From Anisodus tanguticus (lineage: Eukaryota; Streptophyta; Magnoliopsida; Solanales; Solanaceae), in assembly GCA_034509755.1 (NCBI GenBank), contig CM067559.1, positions 39,886,032 through 39,950,031 of the forward strand: a DNA stretch of 64,000 bases, written 5' to 3'. The notes under the pieces are model-generated. The model did no database searches, had not been told where the DNA came from, and saw only the letters and a list, made by a program, of their open reading frames with translations. Positions 56,763 through 64,000 of the stretch are shown here, in pieces. Each line of letters opens with the position of its first letter. Position 1 is the first letter of the stretch. The translations under genes and the position numbers were made by a program.

Positions 56763-56900
56763 GTATTCATGGATGATAGAATAAGCGATTCTTGTGAATT
56801 GTCTTTTTTTCTCTGCTTTTGGAGTGACTGTTTTAGTTAATTTTCCTTGTTTTCTTTATAGTGTGAAAGAGTGATGAAATATGGGTGAAAGAGTGATGAA
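56763..56900 (-). pseudogene. Inhibitor-family pseudogene, start codon and 5' flank
   Basis: The ATG is at 56768-56770 (minus), followed by AATAC, the Cop-2 target site. The flank shares tgttttctttatag with the region upstream of the intact gene. Together with 51770-51984 this gives an MNT.. start as in the intact protein. Confidence 0.75.
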
Positions 56901-58087
56901 ATATGGTGATTTTTCTGTTTTAGGAATTATAATATTCAAAGAATTTCTCAAGTTATGGATATTTAAATTTTATTTGGATGAACTATGGTGTTATTTGCTG
57001 GTTTAAGAATAATATTCAAAGGATTTCTGAAATAGGTGGATGTTCAAATGTGATTGTTGTAATAATTTTAATAGGAAATTTAGTCCATTAACATAATCAC
57101 TTACCAAAATGATCTTGCATTACCATGCCTACAAATCAAATATGTAAAATTAAAATAAAATTAGAGAGGTATGTTTGGTTTTTAAAAAGTAAGTGTCAAC
57201 TTTTGTAGAACTGACTAAAGTTTCAGCTAAAATGATAAATTAATTTTTAATACTTTAATTGAAGCATCGAGCCTCTCGATATCGGGAGGCTCGGTACTTC
57301 AACTAATTTAGATGATCCTCAAATGGATCTCCTTGTCTCTGAAAAGATTATTGTAAATTAAAATTCAGAATTTTTTTACTAACACAATACATTTCATTCA
57401 TGTTCTAAATTGTGCATAGTGCTAGGCATATTGAGAAGGCATGGATTACCTAAATCTTATGCTTGGGAAGAGGTAGATCTTTTTAAGAGTGGAGGAAATT
57501 AGTAAGTGTTCGGGGAAAAGGGTTTTCAACATAACATATGATCAATTTCACAAGAGCACAAATCCAAATGCATAAATAATTTAGATGTGGATTTTTCATT
57601 AAATTGTAGACCTCGAGGTCTAGTTTCCAATGATTTAAATCATTGGTCAATTGAAATTTTGTATAAGAAGTTATGACATTTTCATTGAAATGTGACAGTA
57701 CAATCCCGTGCTATGAAATGTTATTACGCTACATACACATACATTTAGATCATTTTTAGTTGCCAATGAAATAAATAGATTATCGTAACTATCTGTCTAA
57801 ATAATTAATTCATCGAATCAATTTTCTACATGATGCATTCATGAAATGGGACTCAAACATATTCGTTTTACCTTACAATAAATTAGCTGCAAAAAGTATA
57901 TAAAGACGAACTTTCAAAACAATACAGGGGAAAAATCTCTTTGAAGATATCGGATAAAATTAAAATAATACAGAAAAGGGGGTGTTAGCTGTTTTTCAAT
58001 GGCTCCCACCATCAAATTTCAATATTAAACCATTTCCAATAATATATGCTTGAAAATCTAATACAATCTAATCAATATTTCATTGTG
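56901..58087. other. AT-rich intergenic region and 3' flank of the inhibitor gene
   Basis: No gene is supported. The only conspicuous feature is the palindrome at 57259-57302. Confidence 0.4.
57259..57302. repeat. 44-bp near-perfect palindrome
   Basis: The arms read ttgaagcatcgagcctct (left) and, reversed, ttgaagtaccgagcctcc (right), centred on atat with no spacer. 19 of 22 positions pair, with two further G-U pairs possible in RNA. GC-rich core in AT-rich DNA. Confidence 0.85.
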
Positions 58088-58987
58088 TTACAAAGAACCA
58101 CCAGCAAGTATATGGGCAATAACTCTTATGATATCACTAAAAGAACTCAACTCATTATTTTGTTGTGTGATTGGAGAAGTAACACCCCCTTTCTGAAATG
58201 AACTTTCACAAGTGATGCCATCATTAGAAATTCCATTTGCTGTGAAAGCAAGTTCAACAAATTGCTTATTAGCCAAGTAGTTTTTGGCTTGTTGTAATTT
58301 AATTGAAGCATCTTTATAATCAATTCCACATTGGGTGAAAAGGGCTTGCAAATTTGGATCTTTGGTTCCTGATAATAGTTCTTGAATCTTGTTGTTTGTG
58401 GCTGTGGCACTTGCTTCTGTCAAGCTTAGTGTTATTTCCTCGAGCCCTGTAATTAGGGATGACAAAATTAGCACATGAAAACATGATCTGTTCACCATGT
58501 TTAAGTTTAGACGTGTTATTTGGTATTTAAGAAAATTTTAAGAAGACAAACCAAAAAATTAAGCAGGCAACAACACTAAGCTCCTTTAAAAATTCAAATT
58601 GCATGTCCAAACAAAACTTCAAATTCAAATCATCATGATTTCATCTAATGATTTCAAATCATGTCCAAATGGCTCCTTAGTAAGACCCGTTATTTAGCCC
58701 ATTTCAACCCAACCATTTTAGTTCAAGTAACTTTTGGACGGGTCATTGATCTATCTATTTATTAACTCAACCCATTTGATCCGTTCAAATTCAGCTCAAC
58801 CCACACATTTAACACACCTACCTGCAGTGGTTGCTGTTTTTGCACCAGGAGCTGATCCTAATGTTGATGTGCAGAAATTTGGATCTTGGGCTTTGTCACA
58901 AACATCTGAGATGTTATCACTTTTACTTGGAGTTACAAGCAAAAGGCAACTAAAAAGAAAAAGATTGAAGACCAGAGTAGTATTCAT
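58088..58987 (-). CDS. Pectin methylesterase/invertase inhibitor family protein, 174 aa, two exons
   Basis: Exon 1 is 58987-58822 and exon 2 is 58446-58088, joined in phase 1 at Gly56. Both sites are canonical (CAG|GTAGGT and ATTACAG|GG). Residues 1-23 form a signal peptide (NLFLFSCLLLVTPSKS), so the product is secreted to the apoplast or vacuole. The four conserved cysteines are at 30, 39, 95 and 135, with the motif CDKAQDPNFC and the helical region QCGIDYKDASIKL. Family members are four-helix-bundle inhibitors of pectin methylesterase or acid invertase; sequence alone does not tell which. Length is normal. The intron is essentially a hAT-type MITE. A broken paralogue lies at 51770-51984/56763-56770. 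Confidence 0.9.
58454..58820. mobile_element. hAT-type MITE forming the inhibitor gene's intron
   Basis: The ends are TAGGGATGACAAAATTAGC and, reversed, TAGGTGTGTTAAATG. The flanks are CCTGTAAT (58446-58453) and CCTGCAGT (58821-58828), a diverged 8-bp duplication (6 of 8). The intron (58447-58821) is this element plus eight duplication bases. The interior is AT-rich and noncoding, with hAT-like words such as acccgttatttagcccattt. Confidence 0.75.
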
Positions 58988-59479
58988 GACTTGGGGAAAA
59001 GGGGAATTTTTCCTTTGTATTTTTCTTTGTTTTTGAGTGATTTTGAAAGGTAATTATTGTTTTCTTTATAGTTGTATGTCTAGAGTTAATTGATGTAATC
59101 AGTTTAATTGGATTTATCATGCTTGCCAAATAAATATGGGAAAAAATTTGGTCAAAGAGTCATTCAATTTTTCTTTTGTTCTGTTCGTTGACCAAAAAAA
59201 GGTCATTGAACAAGAATTCTTTTTTTTTAAAAAAAGGTCATTGAACAAGAATTCTTTTTTTAAAAATTGTGACCTTCAAATGTACGGATTGAGCCAAATT
59301 CAAATGTATTTGAAATAGTCGGGTTACTAAAGAGGCCTTGATCGAACCGGTCAACACAAATTTTGTGCATTTTACTTTTGGGGATAAAATTGAATAGAAA
59401 TAGCTTTACTGATCACTTTTCGATTCGGTAATTCAAGAATAGTTAATATCATGGAGCTTCAAATTTTATTGGTAAATGA
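58988..59479. other. 5' flank of the inhibitor gene
   Basis: It presumably contains the promoter. A 27-bp stretch with aaaaaaaggtcattgaacaag is directly repeated (59195 and 59230). No clear TATA was chosen. Confidence 0.4.
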
Positions 59480-59641
59480 TAGAATAGGAAAGAATAATTA
59501 ATCATAATTATGTATATTTTGTATATGATATTTGTATATTTAGTCATCCATTACCTTAACTCTAGTCTAGGATTATACTTGTATTATGAGTATATTTACT
59601 ACCCTTTTGTAATAAAATAATCGAGTAAGAATATTTCTTAC
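59480..59641 (+). repeat. Candidate 5' LTR of Cop-3
   Basis: An AT-rich block ending gagtaagaatatttctta, close to the LTR ends of Cop-2. It lies about 95 bp upstream of gag, as in the related elements. A tRNA primer site is not recognisable after it and there is no partner LTR. Confidence 0.4.
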
Positions 59642-59734
59642 TAGGAAAAGTTTCCAAACCCTAAATTTTAACCCTTCATTGTCGCTCCCCCCTTCCTTGT
59701 GCGCCGCCGGCCACTTCCTTCCTCTTCCGACAAC

Positions 59735-60545
59735 CATGTCTGACTGGAAATCAAATTTTCATCCTACCCTAGCTATCTCCAACGTCAAATCTCATATCTC
59801 CATCCCCCTTGAGATGGAAAACGTCCATTATGCGACATAGGCGAAGCTTTTTAAAATTCATTGTCGATCACACCGGGTTATGCATCACATAATTCCGCCG
59901 GAAAAATGCAAGGAGAAGGTGCTGAAAACTGAGGATGAGAAGGAATTATGATTGACCCTTGATGCGACGGTCCTCCAGTGGATCTATGCCACAATTTCGA
60001 GTGATTTGTTGCATATGATTCTTGAACCCGACTCCACGACAATAGATGCATGGGATCGCTTACGTGACATATTCCAAGATAATAAAAATTCTTGGGCCGT
60101 CACTCTTGAGCAAGAATTCTCTGCCAGTGACATGGCGAATTTTCCCAATGCATCTGCTTATTGTCAACGGGTCAAGGTTTTGTCAGACCAACTCAAGAAC
60201 GCCGGGGCACCGGTAACTAACAATCAGCTTATTTTACAAATCGTTGCCGGCCTCACCGACGCATATAGTGGAGTGGGTACAATCATCTGCCAAAGCAATC
60301 CTCTTCCGTCATTTTATCAAGCACGTTCTATGATCATCCTAGAAGAAGCGGGTTTTTCCAAAAAGACAACCACCGTGTCGAATTCCGCCATAGTTGCCGC
60401 TCCGCCAGATGATAATTCTTCACAATTTAAAAAATTTCTGCCAAACCGTGGCCAAAAGAGGCAAAATAGTGATAATAGAGGTAAAAATCGCGGTGGTGGC
60501 AAGGGTGGCGGCCACCGACGTGGCGGAGGTGGCAGCAGCCAGTAA
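59735..60545 (+). pseudogene. Cop-3 gag
   Basis: It starts MSDWKSNFHPTLAISNVK, with stops near 59839 and 59949. The rest is one long frame (59952-60545) with WIYATISSDLLHMIL, AWDRLRDIFQDNKN and QIVAGLTDAYSGVGTI. It ends in a Gly/Arg-rich tail (GGGKGGGHRRGGGG) that may replace a zinc knuckle in nucleic acid binding. Confidence 0.87.
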
Positions 60546-60744
60546 CAACAACCCGGCTAGTGGCAGCTGAGGGCCTAGTGGGGTAGTGGACCGGCACCAT
60601 GGGCCTGGCAGTGGCCTTAGGTTGTGCCTTCCTGCCCCTTTCCGTCTGGAAATTAGGTCAGGCCCATGCCCAGGCCAGCAGTCCAGCTAGCAGCCTGACA
60701 TTCTTGGGCCACTGCCGAACCAGTGGCAGCAGGCCCACTCGACA

Positions 60745-61398
60745 ATGGCAACTCCAACCAACATGGAGGCCGCAATGCACACTCTTAGGCTTAATCCTCC
60801 CGATGTAAATTGGTACATGGACACTGGAGCAACGTCTCATATGACGTCCTCACAAGGTAATCTCTCATCTTATTTTAATTTGAGTAATAATCATGGTATA
60901 ATTATCGGAAATGGTCATTCAATTCCAATTCGTGGTTATGGCCCACTAGGTGGCGGCCCAATCCCAAGCAGTGGTGGCCTAATCCCAGGCAATGGCGGCC
61001 CAACAGCTGCCAGCCCACTCCCGGGCAGTCCATCTCCAACACTCTTGGCCTCCGGACCTATCACACGTCAACCCGTTATTACCTCCCCTATCCAACCAAC
61101 TTCGATTCTGACCCAACGGTCAGTCACTCGTAGTCAATATAGGATTTTCAAACCAAACAAAAAATACGGTCTTCACACCCAGGTTACCAAATCACCCTTA
61201 TCTTATAATCATGTGTCTGCCCTTAATGACCCGAATTGGAAAATGGTCGTGGATGATAAATATAATTCTCTTATTAATAATAGGACGTGGAATTTAGTGC
61301 CTCGTCCTCCTGATGTTAATATGATTCGGTCTATGTGGATTTTAATCATAAAGAAAAATTTGATAGTACATTTGAGAGCCATAAAGCCAGTCTTGTAG
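60745..61398 (+). pseudogene. Cop-3 protease joined to RT N-terminus
   Basis: The active site is intact (WYMDTGATSHMTSSQG) and IIIGNGHSIPIRGYG follows. After a Gly/Pro-rich stretch the same frame continues as TRSQYRIFKPNKKYG, ALNDPNWKMVVDDKYN and NRTWNLVPRPPDVN, the start of RT. The pre-integrase and integrase domains that should lie between are absent. Confidence 0.85.
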
Positions 61399-61399
61399 G

Positions 61400-62307
61400 T
61401 GATGGAAAGACTCAACAGGTTGGTGTGGATTGCGGTGAGACTTTCAGTCCGATGGTAAAACCAGCAACTATTCACACGGTACTAAGTTTGGGCCTTTCGA
61501 AGGCATAGCCGCTTCATCAGTTTGATGTAAAAAATGCATTCTTGCATGAAGAACTCAATGAAACAGTGTACATGTATCAGCCCATGTGGTACAGAGACCC
61601 TACTTATCCTAATCATACGTGTCTACTGAAGAAATCTTTGTATGGGCTCAAACAAGCTCATCGGGCCTGGTACAAGAGGTTTGCAGATTATGTTTCTAAT
61701 ATTGGGTTTTCTAACAACATGTCTGATCATTCTCTATTCATTTATCATTAGGGTAATGATATAGCTTATATTCTTCTATATGTGGATGATATTATATTAA
61801 CTGCCTCATCTGATGCTCTTCGCAAGTCTATCATGTCTCTTCTTGGCTCAGAATTTGCAATGAAAGATCTAGGGCCACTAAGTTACTTCTTGGGGATAGT
61901 TGTAACACGTCATGCATGTGGTTTATTTTTGACTCAAAAGAAGTATGCAGAAGAGATCGTTGAACGAGCTAACATGTCCTCGTGTAAGTCGTCTTCCACT
62001 CCGGTTGATATTAAACCAAAGTTGAGTGCCTTTTCCAGCACGTCATATGCCAATCCATCACATTACCCTAGCCTTGTAGGAGCCCTGCAATATCTTACTT
62101 TCACGAGGACCTACATATCTTATGATGTGCAACATGTTTGTCTATTTATGCATAATTCGATGGAGGATCACATGCATGCTCTCTAACGCATTGTGCGCTA
62201 TATTCAGGGAACTCTCAATCATGGCTTGCATCTATATCCGTCTTCGACAACCACTCTTATTTCTTACACAGATGCAGATTGGGGTGGATGTCCGGATACC
62301 AGACATG
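61400..62307 (+). pseudogene. Cop-3 reverse transcriptase and partial RNase H
   Basis: SLYGLKQAHRAWYKRF, then after a stop LLYVDDIILTASSDALRK and LGPLSYFLGIVVTRH. YPSLVGALQYLTFTRTYIS follows, then a stop and RIVRYIQGTLNHGLHLY. RNase H begins with YTDADWGGCPD and then breaks. The catalytic YVDD is intact. Confidence 0.88.
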
Positions 62308-62503
62308 AATCCAAATAGGTTTTTGGCCAATTATGACCTTAATTAATATAGGTCCGTGTTTTACCATGGGGTCGTAGAAGTATGTTAAAATAGTGGAAGA
62401 TAATTAAACAAAAGACCATGTTGATTAGCCTAAACGAATGTGTATAATAGGAAATAAATTTTGAGTTTGATTTCTAGTCTATCTAATTCTTTAGATTATC
62501 AAA

Positions 62504-63650
62504 GATGTCGAGCTTATCATTGAAAATGTTGATTGAAATGAACAAACTTACTGGACCTAACTACCTTGACTGGCTAACAAATTTGTGAATAGTGCTGAGA
62601 TAAGAGAAATTAGAATACGTGTTGGACACGGTGTTCCCAACAGTCCCTGTGACAGACTCTGTTGAATATGCCTCTTTTTATAAGGATGCTTACCAAAAAC
62701 ACCTAGATGATGCCACTTCAGGACAGTGCGTAATGTTATCTTCCATGTCTATGGAACTTTAGAGACAACATGAGAACGTAGGTCCTAATGAGATGCTCGA
62801 ACACTTGAAGAGTCTCTATGACTCATAATCCCAGACTATGGAATACTAGTTACTGATAGAACTTTTTAAGTGTAAGCTCAATGAAGGGGACCATGTCTCG
62901 CAGCATGTGTTGAAGATAATAGGGTTGATAGAGAGACTTGCTTCAATCGGAACGAAGCTGCAAAAGAATGTCGCCACCACTCTCATCCTGAATTCTCTCC
63001 CTCGTTCATTTGAAAACTTCATAGTGAATTATAATATGAATGGAACGAAGGCGAGTCTGTCGGAGCTGCACAACATGATCAAGACCTTTGAGTCTTCTAC
63101 TTCCAAAGGCAAAGTTGTACTCATGGTGAGCTCTACTAGCCGACCCAAGCCGAAAGGTAAGGAATTGCAGAAGAAGAAGGGCAAAGCAGTCGTTGCACCC
63201 TCATCTATGAAGCCTAAGGGAGGTGTGAAGAATAAGAAGGTGAATCCGGCTAAGGATGTATGCCTCAACTGCAACAAGAAAGGGCATTGGAAGAAGGACT
63301 GCACTGCACCAGGAGGAGGAAAAGCATCAAGTGCTTCTACCTCTGGTAGACAAGGTATTTACGTCATTGAAATAAATATGTCTATAAATAACTCTCATTC
63401 CTGGGTATTGGATATCGCTTGTGGCTCACACATTTGTACCAATGTGCATGGGCTAACTGATACCAGGCAGGTTGGACCAAGAGAGGTGGACCTACGCATT
63501 GGAAATAGAGCACGAGTGGATGTTGAGCGCGTAGGAACTTATAGATTAAATTTGCCTTCTGGCTATTATCTAGTGTTAAATGATTGTTACTATGTACCCT
63601 CGTTAACGAGGAATATAATGGCAGTCAAGTACTGTCTTTTGATAATGTTA
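62504..63650 (+). pseudogene. Cop-4 gag and protease
   Basis: After early stops a long frame (62907-63692) carries TTLILNSLPRSFENFI, a basic stretch and the zinc knuckle CLNCNKKGHWKKDC. The protease active site reads WVLDIACGSHIC; the family has LDTGCGSHI, so the catalytic Thr and Gly are changed. LNDCYYVPSLTRNIM marks the end of protease, then the frame shifts near 63620. Confidence 0.87.
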
Positions 63651-64000
63651 TATATGGAACTGCACCTCTTGTGGATGGATTATATACACTAAACTGTAGT
63701 CGAGAAATATTCAATGTACAAAATAAATGGGCTAAGATAAATGATAGAAACTCTACATACCTATGGCATTTCAAACTTGGTAATATCAACGAATCAAGGA
63801 TAGCAAGGTCGAGGATGTTAGACTACCTCGAACCATTTGACTTGGAGTCTTATAGTAACTGTGAATCTTGCTTGAGAGGAAAGATGACCAATAAGCCACT
63901 TTCTGAGAAAGGTGTGCGAGCTAAGGAGGTACTTTAGTTGGTACATACTGATGTATGTGAACCATTCTCGACTCAAGCTAAGAGAGGTTTCCCTTACTTC
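63584..64000 (+). pseudogene. Cop-4 pre-integrase and start of integrase (partial)
   Basis: YLWHFKLGNINESRIARS and CESCLRGKMTNKPLSEKG form the HHCC pre-integrase region. After a TAG stop at 63937 the frame continues LVHTDVCEPFSTQAKRG, the start of the integrase core, up to the window end. Confidence 0.85.

Larger units (their letters stand above)
59735..62307 (+). mobile_element. Cop-3: Copia element lacking integrase and 3' end
   Basis: Gag, protease, RT and the start of RNase H read on the plus strand. Integrase is deleted: the protease region passes in frame into the linker just before RT. The element breaks off within RNase H (TDADWGGCPDTRH near 62270-62307), so the 3' LTR is absent. It is the same family type as Cop-1 and Cop-2 but in the opposite orientation. 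Confidence 0.85.
62504..64000 (+). mobile_element. Cop-4: Copia element of a different family, cut by the window end
   Basis: Gag starts MSSLSLKMLIEMNKLTGPNY, with several stops to 62880. Unlike Cop-1 to Cop-3 it has a CCHC zinc knuckle. Protease and pre-integrase domains follow. No LTR or primer site was found between 62308 and 62503, so its 5' end may be truncated. Confidence 0.85.

Overview
The window is nuclear DNA of a flowering plant: AT-rich, full of plant LTR retrotransposons, hAT, Stowaway and Tourist-type elements, with a plant S40 senescence-family gene and a plant pectin methylesterase/invertase inhibitor gene. The repeat types suggest a eudicot, and Solanaceae is my best guess from memory of similar repeats; the genus cannot be read from the sequence. 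No bacterial operons, CRISPR arrays, tRNA or rRNA genes were seen. Only two protein genes look intact: the S40 gene (37191-37676, +) and the inhibitor gene (58088-58987, -, two exons).

Layout. 1-3500: diverged repeats and a complete 600-bp TRIM element. 3508-13873: a 10.4-kb long-LTR Copia complex on the minus strand, arranged LTR-internal-LTR-internal'-partial LTR inside one 5-bp target duplication. 14480-19042: a complete but decayed short-LTR Copia element (Cop-1). 19553-21331: a solo LTR of the long-LTR family between two identical copies of about 270 bp. 21336-23552: a non-autonomous hAT element and a Stowaway MITE. 24156-30100: a zf-GRF gene fragment preceded by a strong inverted repeat, an RNase H-like pseudogene split by other elements, a hAT end, a Gypsy RT scrap and about 3 kb resembling plant mitochondrial DNA. 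30105-35860: a decayed Tat-type Gypsy element with two RNase H domains. 37191-43340: the S40 gene, two partial copies of its 3' end and several MITEs. 43681-51316: a second long-LTR Copia copy that broke a ubiquitin gene, then a Gypsy-type LTR. 51770-58987: an inhibitor pseudogene split by Copia element Cop-2, then the intact inhibitor gene. 59480-64000: two more Copia elements, the last running off the window.

The most interesting signal is in the inhibitor gene at 58088-58987. Its only intron consists of a hAT-type MITE plus one copy of an 8-bp target duplication. Both splice sites fall at the same point of the two duplication copies, so splicing would restore the pre-insertion reading frame. 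A broken paralogue about 6 kb away keeps one edge of the same insertion and was later hit by Cop-2 within its third codon. This reads as intron gain by a DNA transposon, followed by duplication and decay.

The retroelements carry stops, frameshifts, deletions or damaged protease active sites and appear dead. Many differences among the long-LTR copies are one-base losses turning CTG or CAG into CG, so part of the apparent decay there may be long-read consensus error.
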